Assembly (NCBI GenBank): GCA_905182985.1
Contig: CAJJDN010000010.1
Location: 314,221 to 378,220, forward strand
From: Paramecium sonneborni
Taxonomy: Eukaryota; Ciliophora; Oligohymenophorea; Peniculida; Parameciidae
DNA length: 64,000 nt
Reading direction: 5' to 3'
The position numbers were made by a program, and so were the translations under genes. The notes under the pieces were generated by a model. It had not been told where the DNA came from and ran no database searches. It saw only the letters and a list, made by a program, of their open reading frames with translations. Position 1 is the stretch's first letter; each line of letters starts with the position of its first letter. Below, piece by piece: positions 28,928-40,778 of the stretch.

Positions 28928-29539
28928 TCAATTATTATTTTGTTGATTTTTAGACATATTAAATGATATAGGTTTGTTATAACGTGAGTTTATTTTTAAA
29001 TAAGAACAATTAATAAAAGTTATACCTTAACAATTAGATATTCCATAGCCTTCATGAATATGACCAAAGATGTGATATTAAGGTTTGATTTCGATTATTT
29101 TTTTAAATAAATTTTTATCGCCTGCATTTACTTGAACTTCACTTTAAGAAAAATCTTGTTGGCTATATGGAGGTCCATGAGTTATTATTATATCATATTT
29201 TTCTTTTATTTGATCCCATAATTATTTCGATTCTACAGGGGTTGTCTAAAAGGATCCATTATAATAAACCAAAGAGTATGGACTCCCCCATATTTTAATT
29301 CCTTCTATTTCAACTGAAGAGTTTTCTAAATAATAACAGTTTTCTTTTGTTTTTAAAATGTTTATTTAATCTTCAGCCTTTTAACAATAAATATATTTTT
29401 AACAATTTTTATCAAAAGAAATATCATGGTTACCAGCAATAATTATTTTATATTTAAATTGCTTTTGTTTATCAAGCCATTAATTAAATTATTCAATTTC
29501 CCAATATTCTCCTCTATTCGTAAAATCTCCACAATGTAT
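28928..29539 (-). pseudogene. Truncated duplicate of the MPPED phosphoesterase gene (assembly copy)
   Basis: Carries the same C-terminal 203 codons as 30298-30909 and is cut by the N at 29540. It is an artefact copy, not a second gene, if the flanking duplication is an assembly overlap. Confidence 0.8.
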
Positions 29540-29540
29540 N

Positions 29541-30909
29541 TGAATGTATCATCTGTTAAATTTGATTTTATTTCTTTTACTTAAGCTAAATCATAACCTT
29601 TTAATGATCTCAAATAAGAAATGTAGATTTTGCATAAAAAAAAAGTATAACTATATATTTATTTCTAGGGAGGAATGGGTGAAATTGCTGATTTAGGAGG
29701 ACTATGTTATCCTAATTTTAATAAAGAATACTAAGATAAAATTAAAGAAAATTAAACTATTTTTAGAAAATAAAAAGGTGAATATCCTGCTGTAACTGAA
29801 CCTAAATACACCTATGGTCCTTTTATGAAACCTTTTAAAAAATACAAATTCTGATGATTACATCACATATGTTTTTTATAATATATCGTCAGTCTTACTT
29901 AAAATATATTAGAAATTATAATAAAGAACAAAAAATTAATCAAATGTTTATAAATAGATGTTAAGTCCAATAAAATCTATTAGAGAAAATTTAATTTTTT
30001 TATTTAATAAATAATTATATGATATTTTCAGAAAATTAATAACTTGAAATTGATTTTCTCTTTTTTCTTTTAGGTTATTATTGCCTAGTTCATAGAAATT
30101 TCTAAATTTATGATTATAAAGTAATAATTAAAAAAACTCAAATAGAGAATAATAAAATTTTAAAAAGTAATTAAGAGCTTAAAAATAACTAAATATTAGG
30201 AAATAAGAATAAAAATACTCATTAACAGTATTTTTAATCAAAAATTTAGAAATCTATTAAATTAATATTCATTTAAATAAATATAATTAAATAAGAATCA
30301 ATTATTATTTTGTTGATTTTTAGACATATTAAATGATATAGGTTTGTTATAACGTGAGTTTATTTTTAAATAAGAACAATTAATAAAAGTTATACCTTAA
30401 CAATTAGATATTCCATAGCCTTCATGAATATGACCAAAGATGTGATATTAAGGTTTGATTTCGATTATTTTTTTAAATAAATTTTTATCGCCTGCATTTA
30501 CTTGAACTTCACTTTAAGAAAAATCTTGTTGGCTATATGGAGGTCCATGAGTTATTATTATATCATATTTTTCTTTTATTTGATCCCATAATTATTTCGA
30601 TTCTACAGGGGTTGTCTAAAAGGATCCATTATAATAAACCAAAGAGTATGGACTCCCCCATATTTTAATTCCTTCTATTTCAACTGAAGAGTTTTCTAAA
30701 TAATAACAGTTTTCTTTTGTTTTTAAAATGTTTATTTAATCTTCAGCCTTTTAACAATAAATATATTTTTAACAATTTTTATCAAAAGAAATATCATGGT
30801 TACCAGCAATAATTATTTTATATTTAAATTGCTTTTGTTTATCAAGCCATTAATTAAATTATTCAATTTCCCAATATTCTCCTCTATTCGTAAAATCTCC
30901 ACAATGTAT
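29541..30909. repeat. Copy 2 of exact 1369-bp duplication
   Basis: Begins right after the N at 29540 and runs into unique sequence at 30910. Its first 314 bases (to 29854) repeat the 3' half of the small gene at 27930-28484. Confidence 0.9.
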
Positions 30910-31005
30910 TAATACATCACCTTTTTCTAAAAATTCTGGATGTTGATTATGAGTATCACTTAAACAAACAAACTTCAATTCATTTTTTTTCTCAGTAGAA
31001 ATCAT
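30298..31005 (-). CDS. MPPED-type calcineurin-like metallophosphoesterase
   Basis: A 235-residue, intronless enzyme. Metal-binding blocks in order: L-S-D-T-H-N, H-C-G-D-F-T-N-R-G, A-G-N-H-D, T-H-G-P-P and G-H-I-H-E-G-Y-G. These match the MPPED1/MPPED2 (UPF0046) branch of metallophosphoesterases, which hydrolyse phosphodiesters such as cyclic nucleotides in vitro. The length fits the family. A Gly replaced by His in the last block is known to weaken animal MPPED1/2; here the block reads G-H-I-H, so activity is plausible. Divergent, 140 bp from the casein kinase gene. Confidence 0.93.
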
Positions 31006-31145
31006 TTTTAAAATAAAAAATAATTCTTTTTAAAATACTTTTTCCAAGTATGAACCATATGATAAAAAACCTTAAAAATAAAAAATACTTTAAATTCTGA
31101 ATATTTTTCAGAACAATTTTATTTTAGAAAATAATTTATAAATTA

Positions 31146-32175
31146 ATGGAGCTAACTTTTGCATAAAAGTACAAATTTACTTTAGATAAGAAAATAGGAT
31201 TAGGGGCATTTGGTCAAATATATTTAGGTATATAATAGTAATATTAAAGGAAATAATATAAAAACTGGAGAAGAAATAGCTATAAAATTAGTAACTGAAA
31301 TTCTAATGATTTTTAGGAAAATGTGAGTAATAAACATTCGCAATTATTACATGAAGCAAAGATTTATAGAATATTATTACTTGATGGTCCTGTACCAGGA
31401 ATTCCAAATTTACATTGGTTTGGATAAGAAGGAGATTTTAATGTTTTAGTCCTTGATATTCTTGGTCCAAGTTTAGAAGATTTATTCAATTACAATGGAA
31501 GAAAGTTTTCGTTGAAATCTGTTTTAATGTTAGCAGATCAAGTAGATATTATTATTTAATTTTATTTCCCTTTAGTTACTAACAAGAATTTCATATTTAC
31601 ATAGCAAAGATTTCATTCATAGAGATATTAAACCAGAAAACTTTTTAATTGGTTTAAACAAGAAGGCAGATAATATATATATGATTGATTTTGGTTTAGC
31701 TAATAGATATAGGTATTAAAGAACAGGTACAAATTTATCATATTTAAGAAACTCATATATAATTTGGAGAAAACAATTAATTGGTTGGTACATGTAGATT
31801 TTCAAGTATTAATGCGCATTTAGGCATTGAATAAAGTAGAAGGGATGATCTTGAATCTATAGGCTATATGCTTATATATTTTTTAAGAGGTTCTTTGCCT
31901 TGGTCAGGAATTAAGACAGAAACTAAAAAAGTAAAGTATGAAAAAGTAGGTGAATGTAAAATTGCTACTCCAATAGATAAATTATGTGAGGGATTTCCTG
32001 GTATATATTTTATTTAGTTTTAGAGGAATTTGTTAAATATTTTAACTACATTAAGAGTTTAAAATTTGAAGAAATTCCAGATTATGTTTGGATTAAAAGA
32101 TTATTTAAGGATCTATTTTTTAAATAAGAATACATTTGGGATAATGTATTTGATTGGGCTTAAGAGACTAAATGA
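31146..32175 (+). CDS. Casein kinase 1 family protein kinase
   Basis: A 300-residue kinase with almost no tail (five introns of 22-34 nt). Motifs: [42 protein letters not shown], then [36 protein letters not shown] and V-F-D-W. S-I-N in place of A-P-E is the CK1 hallmark. CK1 enzymes are acidic-directed Ser/Thr kinases with roles in trafficking, cilia and DNA repair. One intron 3' end near 32013-32019 was chosen to give G-F-P-E-E-F, the family sequence. The basal-body targeting tail of some CK1 forms is absent. Confidence 0.94.
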
Positions 32176-32931
32176 ATATTAATTATATTAAACAAAAATT
32201 AACTATAAACTTAGCAATTATGAATCTTTGATCTGCAAAAAAATTGCATTTCATTTCTGAAGTTTTTGTTTCTTTTGCTTATTAATTTATTGAAAAATAT
32301 TAATTTTATTGATTCTATAAAATATAACATTTTTCAAAATTTTATTATTATAAAAATATATATCTCCTCAATAGGTTTAGAGAGATTCGGTCCAACCTTA
32401 TTTGCCATTCAAATAAAATAACAAATTATTTCTAAAAAATTATATTTTTTTAAATCTAATAATTAAATTTTATAAACCGCATTTTTAATTATATATAAAA
32501 TTATATAACTAATTATGGGTTTCATTAAATATTAAAAGAAATGATATGATATACTTTCTCTATGGTAAATTAACCTAGTTTGCATCTTCCTAAATAATTC
32601 CTCACCATTTATACTTTGATATAGTTATTTAGTTAAACATAAAAAATTAGATAAAATTTATTGTAAATTAATAATACTAATTATTCTATGTTCTATGCTA
32701 GAACTCATCAAACATAATCAAATGTTTAATTTAACAAGAAATGATATTTTTAAATAATAATAAATTATATATATCATGAAAGAACCTTTTTTATTGAATA
32801 TCCACCTTCGAAAAAAAGAATGTTTATAAAAAACATTTTTTATTTTTTTCGACTAGAATGATAAGATATAAATCATTGAGAATACTTTTTTATAAATAAG
32901 TATAATCATTAAAATTCTTTTTGTTACATAG
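32176..32931. other. AT-rich region without a supported gene
   Basis: Long A/T-rich stretch after the CK1 gene; the part from 32295 is repeated at 33467-34103. A short patch of higher GC near 32380-32400 stands out but folds into nothing I recognise. Confidence 0.4.
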
Positions 32932-33465
32932 TCAAGTTTATTTTTTTTGGAGCTTGCTTTTCTTCAATATTTTTAGGGCCAATTATTTTTTGAAATTATG
33001 AAGTTCCACTACTGCTCCTTGAAATTATGTGAACTTAATGGCTCTATAGGCTTTTAATTATTGTTATTCTGTAGTTTAGGCTTCGAAATTCATAAGGATT
33101 AATAAATAATTATTTTCAATTAATTTTAGATATGTAATAAATATTCTCAGCCATTCAATTATCTAAATAGGTATAAGATTCTTTATAAATACTAATGTAA
33201 ATTAACTATTTAGTGGTCTATGGAAATTCCAATGAACAATCCCTTTAATTATTTATAAATATTTTAAATTATATCCTTATTTATCAAACTAAAACTTTCT
33301 GAACTATTTTTCCAAAGAATTCTAATATAAAAAAAATGTAAAAATTAATATAAATAATTTAAATCCATTTAAAGATTTTTAAGTATGGATACATCTACCT
33401 TATTTGAATATCTATTATAAATAACAAATAAGGATATTCTAAATATAATAAGAGAATGTTATTTA
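32295..33465. repeat. Copy 1 of exact 1171-bp duplication
   Basis: Identical by eye to 33467-34637 (offset 1172), separated by one N at 33466. Same pattern as the other two duplications, so probably an unmerged contig overlap. Confidence 0.9.
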
Positions 33466-33466
33466 N

Positions 33467-34637
33467 AAATATTAATTTTATTGATTCTATAAAATATAAC
33501 ATTTTTCAAAATTTTATTATTATAAAAATATATATCTCCTCAATAGGTTTAGAGAGATTCGGTCCAACCTTATTTGCCATTCAAATAAAATAACAAATTA
33601 TTTCTAAAAAATTATATTTTTTTAAATCTAATAATTAAATTTTATAAACCGCATTTTTAATTATATATAAAATTATATAACTAATTATGGGTTTCATTAA
33701 ATATTAAAAGAAATGATATGATATACTTTCTCTATGGTAAATTAACCTAGTTTGCATCTTCCTAAATAATTCCTCACCATTTATACTTTGATATAGTTAT
33801 TTAGTTAAACATAAAAAATTAGATAAAATTTATTGTAAATTAATAATACTAATTATTCTATGTTCTATGCTAGAACTCATCAAACATAATCAAATGTTTA
33901 ATTTAACAAGAAATGATATTTTTAAATAATAATAAATTATATATATCATGAAAGAACCTTTTTTATTGAATATCCACCTTCGAAAAAAAGAATGTTTATA
34001 AAAAACATTTTTTATTTTTTTCGACTAGAATGATAAGATATAAATCATTGAGAATACTTTTTTATAAATAAGTATAATCATTAAAATTCTTTTTGTTACA
34101 TAGTCAAGTTTATTTTTTTTGGAGCTTGCTTTTCTTCAATATTTTTAGGGCCAATTATTTTTTGAAATTATGAAGTTCCACTACTGCTCCTTGAAATTAT
34201 GTGAACTTAATGGCTCTATAGGCTTTTAATTATTGTTATTCTGTAGTTTAGGCTTCGAAATTCATAAGGATTAATAAATAATTATTTTCAATTAATTTTA
34301 GATATGTAATAAATATTCTCAGCCATTCAATTATCTAAATAGGTATAAGATTCTTTATAAATACTAATGTAAATTAACTATTTAGTGGTCTATGGAAATT
34401 CCAATGAACAATCCCTTTAATTATTTATAAATATTTTAAATTATATCCTTATTTATCAAACTAAAACTTTCTGAACTATTTTTCCAAAGAATTCTAATAT
34501 AAAAAAAATGTAAAAATTAATATAAATAATTTAAATCCATTTAAAGATTTTTAAGTATGGATACATCTACCTTATTTGAATATCTATTATAAATAACAAA
34601 TAAGGATATTCTAAATATAATAAGAGAATGTTATTTA
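33467..34637. repeat. Copy 2 of exact 1171-bp duplication
   Basis: Begins after the single N and continues into unique sequence at 34638. It contains most of the uncertain minus-strand ORF at 34104-34652. Confidence 0.9.
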
Positions 34638-34652
34638 ATTTATTGAATCCAT
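34104..34652 (-). CDS. Uncertain hypothetical ORF
   Basis: An ATG-to-TGA frame of 182 codons under the ciliate code. N-terminal half is hydrophobic and Phe/Ile-rich (possible membrane segment around residues 40-52, or unspliced intron sequence); the C-terminal third is more protein-like (N-F-E-A-Q-T-T-E-Q-Q-Q-L-K-A-Y-R-A-I-K-F, then H-N-F-K-K-Q-L-A-L-K-I-L-K-K-S-K). No domain. With one stop codon, such a frame can arise by chance, so this is a weak call. The copy at 32932-33465 lacks its start. Confidence 0.35.
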
Positions 34653-34967
34653 CAAAAATTTAATATTTTGAAAAAAAGAAAAATTTTAGAGGGATTAGAA
34701 ACTTTTAAGTTTTTTTTGTCTTTTTAATTTAAATTTAATTAAAACTGTGTTAATTTATTCTTAATTCTTGTCTATTTCATAAAGGGATGTTCTGTGACTT
34801 GAATAAATATTGAATAAAAATTTGATTATATTATGCATGATTTCAATATAATTCTTATGAACTCAATATATATTCAGCATTAAATGTATGTTAAAGTAAA
34901 TATTTTTTTTATTTCGAATTATTATTATTTAACTTCCTTTAATAATTAAATAAAAATTAAGTTATAA
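34653..34967. other. Intergenic, upstream of the Sfi1-like gene
   Basis: 315 bp of A/T-rich sequence that must hold the promoter of the gene at 34968; no individual element recognised. Confidence 0.4.
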
Positions 34968-37131
34968 ATGTCTAAAGAAGTTTAAGGGTTATTGAAGACT
35001 TATTTATAAGTTGAAAAAGAAGCATAATAGATTAAAGATAAATAGATAAAATTAGCTAAAGTAATGAAATCTAGTAAATAAGAATTTAGCGAATTCCTGA
35101 AATAGGCCCTCATCCTTAAAAGTAATCGTAAAGCAAAGTTAAAGAATAAGTTTCAGTTTTGAAATAGAAAAGAATTTAATTAGAAAAAGAATCACATAAA
35201 ATATCTTAAGAACATGATTATATGTAGTAAATACTTTAAAATGAATTGAAGAAATAATTAGCTCCTCCTCAAAAACATAATGATATATTAATAAACTTAG
35301 AAAAAGTAGCCTAAGAAACTTAATTTACATATCTCAAATTTAGAACTGAAAAGTTTATGCAAAAATTAATAAAGATCTTTTCTATATTTTCTATAAAGCA
35401 AGAATTTCTTTAAAAAATAAAGAAATAATAATAGAAATCAATTGAAGAAATACAAAAATATTTTGAATTCAGAAATTTCTAAATATAAAAGAAGGCATTT
35501 AATAGTTGGAAAAAGTTTTATTTTGATATAAAAGAAGAGAGAAGATTAAAAGAAGAATAATAATAAAAGAAGTATGAGATGGGATAAAATGTAAAAATAA
35601 TATATTAAATATTAGTAATTGGCTTTGGAATTTAATAATTTTTGTTTAACAAATAAATGTTTTAAAGCACTTAAATAATATGTTAAAATGAATAAGTTAA
35701 CAAAATAATTTGAGACAGATTAAAATTAAATTAAAGTTAAAGTCAACAATTTTTTAAATCAAATGCAAAAATAAATATCTGATGCTTTGGAAAAAGAGAA
35801 AGAAGAAATTTAATTAATTAAATAATCAAATTTGATTAATGATGAAGAATTGACAATATCAAATTCATAATAATCTATATAATCTGATAAAGATGAGAAG
35901 ATTGATTAAAACTAAGAAGAAATACTTTAATCATATGAAAATGAATTTTTATAACATTCAAATGAAGAATAAATGTAATTAACAATATAACCTATATAAC
36001 ATCCTGAAATATAGTAAATTAATTAACAGAAATAAAATATAAACTTAAGAGTTAATTAATTAGATGAAGTACCTATTAAATAAAAATCTTAAATAAATGA
36101 AAATCAAATAGTTTAAGAAAATAATCAAATTCCTCTACCAATAAATCCTTGGAAATAAAAGTAAGTCAGTTCAATTTAAAATATGGTCGATGATAATGAA
36201 TAATTAATATAAAAATAAAATAGTCCTCAAAATATGTCATAATAAAGTTATTCCAGATAAAGATCAGTTGATAAAAAAAATAATTATTCAAAAGAATTAG
36301 AAGAAAAAGCTAAAAAAAGAAAAGAGATGAATGAAATTATTAAAAAGAAACATGAAGATAAAAGAAAGTAAAAAGAAATAGAAAGATAATAATAGGAATA
36401 ATAAAGATAATTGGAGATAAAAAAATAAAAAGAAGAAGAATATTATAGAATTTAAGAAAAAAAGAAAAGAGAATTAGAATTAAAATAAAGAAAAGAATAG
36501 GAGAAATTTGAAGAAGAATATAAAACAGAGATTGCAATTAAGCATTATGAAAGAAGTTTATAAAAATATCAAATATTTATACCAATTTTGAAACTTCATT
36601 AATAATTTTAGATGAATCAATAAAGAGCTGAAAATCATTATGAAAATAGTTTAAAATAAAACTTCTTTTATCTACTAAGAAAAATAAAATAAATATGTGA
36701 AGATTAAAGAGAATATGAAGAATAAATTAAAAATAATATATCAAATAGTCATTATGAAAGAAATATAAAATTAAAAGCAATTTTTAGTCTAAAATCTTTT
36801 AAAGACACTTAAATAAAGAAATTATAGGATGCTGAATAAATTAGATAAAAATATATAAAGAGACATATAATGACTGCTTGGTATATTTAATTACCAGAGA
36901 TGAGAGCTGAAAATGTAAAATTAGAAAGAGCTTCAGAAAGATTAGTTAATGATTTTAGAAAAGTAAAATTTTTTATAAATTTAGGCAATACTTTAAAAAT
37001 AATTTTTTAATGAGTGGAAAAATGTTATACGAGAAAATATTGCTTAAAGAATTAGAGAGTAAAATAAATAAGAAATGTGGTAGAAAGTAAATTAATGGTT
37101 ATAAGAATTTGATGATGAAAAAATAGAATGA
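34968..37131 (+). CDS. Large Gln/Lys-rich coiled-coil protein with Sfi1/CCDC191-like repeats
   Basis: A 697-residue product (introns of 23, 25 and 22 nt). The first 250 residues are coiled coil with F-N-S-W-K-K-F and A-L-E-F-N-N-F segments; the middle is Gln/Asn/Ser-rich; residues about 440-540 are a highly charged single helix (K-R-K-E-M-N-E-I-I-K-K-K). The C-terminal 200 residues carry spaced aromatic-Trp motifs (L-K-L-H-Q-Q-F, I-M-T-A-W-Y-I-Q-L, F-F-N-E-W-K-N-V-I) that resemble Sfi1-type centrin-binding repeats as in CCDC191. In ciliates Sfi1-like proteins associate with centrins of basal bodies and the infraciliary lattice. The assignment rests on motif spacing only. Confidence 0.6.
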
Positions 37132-37230
37132 ATAATTTATTAACTTTTATAAACATCTTTATAAAATCATTAAAATATTTAGAATGATAAATATGAAGAT
37201 TCATGAAAAATTATATAAGTAAATTTGTTA

Positions 37231-38967
37231 ATGGAGGTAGAAAAACCAATAAAATAGGATATTCAAAATTATCCTCCTAAAATAGAATAAGTTTAGGATC
37301 AATAAACTGTTTAAGTAGAGTTCAAACAAATATTATAAAACTTAGAAGAATAAATTTCATTAGTTTTCTAAAACTCTTCATATTTTGAAAAAGAAAATTT
37401 TAGAGATCATCATTCTATATAATTGATTACTTTTAAAGAGTAAAGACCAGTAGATTTGTGGTAATAATTATAAAATGAAACTCCTATAGGAATTTACAAT
37501 ACTATTTTACCTAAGAAATTAATAAAATATTTGATAGACTAGATAAATGTTAAAATGAAGACTTCTTTTGCTAATTAGGATGAAAAATAAATTAGAAAGA
37601 AATTAGTGAAGATAGATTAGATTTTTGATTTTTTTGGAATAAAAATAATAATGGGATATATAAAAATGCCTCATTTAGAAGATTACTTTAATGAAAAGTA
37701 ATTATTTTAATGTAAGATATTTGAATGCTTTAAAGAAGGAAGATTTAAATGTTTAGAGTAATGGAGTAATTTTACAGATGAAAATTTATTAAAAAATATA
37801 AATAAAATGAAGCCAATTAACGAATTTCAAACAATAAGAGTATGCAAAAAAATTGGAAAAAGTTTAAAAAATATTAAAGCATCTGGAAAAGATCTTATAT
37901 TATAAATAAATACAGAATTTATGGTTGATTCAATAATTAATTGTTAATAAATAATACTTTGTGATCCAAAAAGTAAATTAATAGTTTGGTAATATTTTTG
38001 TCAAAATATTTAAGAAGAGAAAGTAGGTCTTTAAATAATTTATATACTTTAATAATTCAAAGATAATAATCATACTTTATACATTTATGACAATATTCTA
38101 AACATAGAGTAAATTTGTTTTTTAAAATTGAAATTAAAAATTTAATGTGTAACAATAATTGATAGAAAATTAGTAAGTTAAATACCTTAAATTCCACTTT
38201 ACCTTGATTTTATGTCAATAATAAAAGAATAAAATGAAGTTTATGCAGTAACCTGTGGAGAATAGATTCAATAATCAATCTGTGTTTATAATCAATATAA
38301 AGAAACTATGTTATTATATTGTATTCATAAATTTCGACCTAGTTTTTCATATTTACATTATACAAGTGCAATAATGACTGAGTTACAAGAGATAATAATA
38401 TGGAACTCTTATTAAATATAATTAAAAACAAAAGTACAATAAAATTAATAGACTTATGAATAATTTCGTTTAGGATTGGCTTAAGAATTATTAAAGAATA
38501 AGATTACATAGATAAAAAATGTACCAACTTTATTACATAAATAGAAAGTAATAAATGTAGCTTTGGGAACAGAAATAATAGGTGATTATGGTTAAGGAAC
38601 TAAAATAAACTCAAAATCATTATTCCATATTCCAACAATAATGGCTACTCCTAAAAGTTATGCAGGATCAATGAATTGTTTAGTGTGTAAAAGAAATACT
38701 TAATTAATAACTTTATGCAAACCTTGTTCAGAAATATCAGGGAAGTTAGTAATATTATGTGCATGTGATTGCTTTTATTTATTTCATTAAAATACTTTGG
38801 AATATATAATAAATGGAGAAGATGTTACATAAACTTAATATAAATCAATTGAATAATCGAGTCAGCAATTATATCATTAAGCTTTTTAGTAGAAACCTGG
38901 TTTAATGTATGAAAATGTAGATAAAGGAAAATCAGTTTAATATGCAAAATAAGTAGAAATAGAATGA
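37231..38967 (+). CDS. Hypothetical intronless protein with C-terminal Cys cluster
   Basis: A 578-residue single-exon product. The first 500 residues alternate hydrophobic beta-like and charged segments with no family match. Near residues 480-520 comes a zinc-ribbon-like cluster, C-L-V-C-x10-C-K-P-C followed by L-C-A-C-D-C-F. Ends with a Gln/Lys-rich tail. The lack of introns over 1.7 kb is unusual beside its neighbours. The start was taken at the first Met after the preceding TGA; function unknown. Confidence 0.7.
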
Positions 38968-39022
38968 ATAATTTATTAAATATTTGAATGATAAATATAC
39001 AAAATAGATTTACATAAATATA

Positions 39023-40753
39023 TCAATTAAATTCTTTACTAATTGTATAATTAGGCGATGAAGAGAGACATGGAGTAAATGAATTAATAGCAGTAGATTA
39101 TGTTAGAGTATGTGTATGTTTATGTTTGCTCAAGTTTTCTGATTGATTTGTTTTTAAATTAAATCCTCGAGCTGTTAAAGAAAGAGGTTTTAAAAACTCA
39201 AGCTTTCTCTTTTTAGAACATAATTTCTTTAAATATTATTCTTTAAATGATCTAAGATGTATATTACTTAATTTATCATATCTAGGAATAAAACCTAATT
39301 TTGGTGTTTAATATAAATCTTATCCAAATAATGTAGCTGTTGCATCTTTCTCTGGATCACTCTAATACTTTTATAAATAAATTTAATTCTTTTCTTCAAT
39401 TAGAGTTCCAATATCAATTCTATCCTCTGATTCTTTACTTTTTATTTTCAATGGATTATTTTTTATTTCTATAAATTGTTTTACTATACTAAAATTAGGT
39501 TTTCCTATTCCTGTAAGACTTTCCATATTTTTAGATTAAAACATATTTCTAAATTTACTTTTCTTAAAATACTCTTCTCTAACCCATTATTTACATTCAT
39601 CAGGAAATTTTTATAAAAACTCATGTTTATGAATAACCATAACTGTAACTTCATTTGATAATACTATTGAATTATATTCACAACATCCATCCTCATTCAT
39701 AACAATCTCTTCACCTAACAACTATCCTTTGGCTATAAGAATTTTATTATACTATTACTTAAAATACAAATTTTAGTCATTTAATCATTTATTAACTTTT
39801 CTATTAGTATATCTCCATATTGAATCAAATAAAATGATTTTTTTGGATGTCCATCAATTGTTAATATAAAGTTTTTTTAAAATTATTCAACATCAAAACT
39901 ATATGCTAAATGTTCTAATTATTTAGATGAATAATCCCCTTAAACAGGAAATTTAGTAAATATTAAGCTTTTCTTTTCTTTCATCTGTTATATGAATTGT
40001 TGACGAATTAAATCAAAATCATCTTTTTTCAATATCAATAAAAATAAATCTTGAGTTTATGCACAAGCTGTTAAAGCTCTTGGAACATTCTCTAATAAAG
40101 CTCTATCTCCGAATCCTTCTCCTCTTTTTAATACCCTAATAGTTTCTCCATATTTCTCGCTTAAAACTTAAATTTCCTATTATGTTATTTATACTCTTTC
40201 ATTAGTTAAGCCCTACACTATATTTCCTTTCATTTTATCAGCAAACCTTTTAGAATATGCTATTTATCTAAAAAAGTTTGTCCCAGTAGTTTTTCTATAT
40301 GAATCAAAATTATATGAATACTGAGGTATTAGAGGAACAGGTTTTGGCAACTAATTTTATTGTACCGCTGGTGTTTTTTAAATTTCAGGAGGTTTTTCTA
40401 TTATTTATTACATTTATTAAGGTCTAGCCTTCATCAAAGCCACTTTACCATTAAATATTATATATAATTTATCGTTTGACTTGTCTCCCTCTTTGAATAT
40501 TACTTCTCCTCCTTTAAAGTGTTCCATTCTGAATTTGCCACATAACTAATATAGATATTTTTATGTACATAAAGGAGACTTTCTCTCTATGTTCCCTTAA
40601 GATTCTTCTCTATGAACGAGTTAAAATATTATAACTGTTGTAATTTGGAATATATAATCTAAAGGTTATCAACAGTTGGGTTTAGATGATTATTCAACAG
40701 TTTTTGTAGATTTAGATTCTAAATTATGTTTATACTATATATACCTCATTCAT
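39023..40753 (-). CDS. Protein with two or three cyclic-nucleotide-binding domains
   Basis: A 551-residue product (introns of 26, 23 and 26 nt). The first binding-domain-like unit has L-C-G-K-F-R-M-E-H-F-K-G-G-E-V-I-F and E-G-D-K-S-N-D-K-L-Y-I-I; an insert follows, then a cassette G-E-G-F-G-D-R-A-L-L-E-N-V-P-R-A-L-T with the Arg that holds the cyclic phosphate. A later unit has Y-L-I-Q-Y-G-D-I and a degenerate cassette G-E-E-I-V-M. No kinase, channel or inhibitor site is present, so it is not a PKA-R. It may sense cAMP or cGMP as an adaptor. Head to head, 25 bp, with the next gene. Confidence 0.85.
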
Positions 40754-40778
40754 AGGATTATAAATTTTTTAATTAAAT

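Larger units (their letters stand above)
28171..29539. repeat. Copy 1 of exact 1369-bp duplication
   Basis: Identical by eye to 29541-30909 (offset 1370), separated by a single N. It contains the 3' part of the preceding gene and, on the minus strand, a 5'-truncated copy of the phosphoesterase gene. Most simply an unmerged contig overlap. Confidence 0.9.

Noticed and set aside
32380..32400. GC-richer patch that might be part of a tRNA or small RNA (resembling a B-box on the minus strand)
   Set aside because: The B-box match is poor, there is no A-box at the right distance and no cloverleaf could be drawn.
36340..36537. Hydrophobic minus-strand frame that looks like a membrane protein
   Set aside because: It is the reverse of a Lys/Glu/Gln-rich coiled coil on the plus strand; A-rich codons read backwards give Phe/Leu/Ile.
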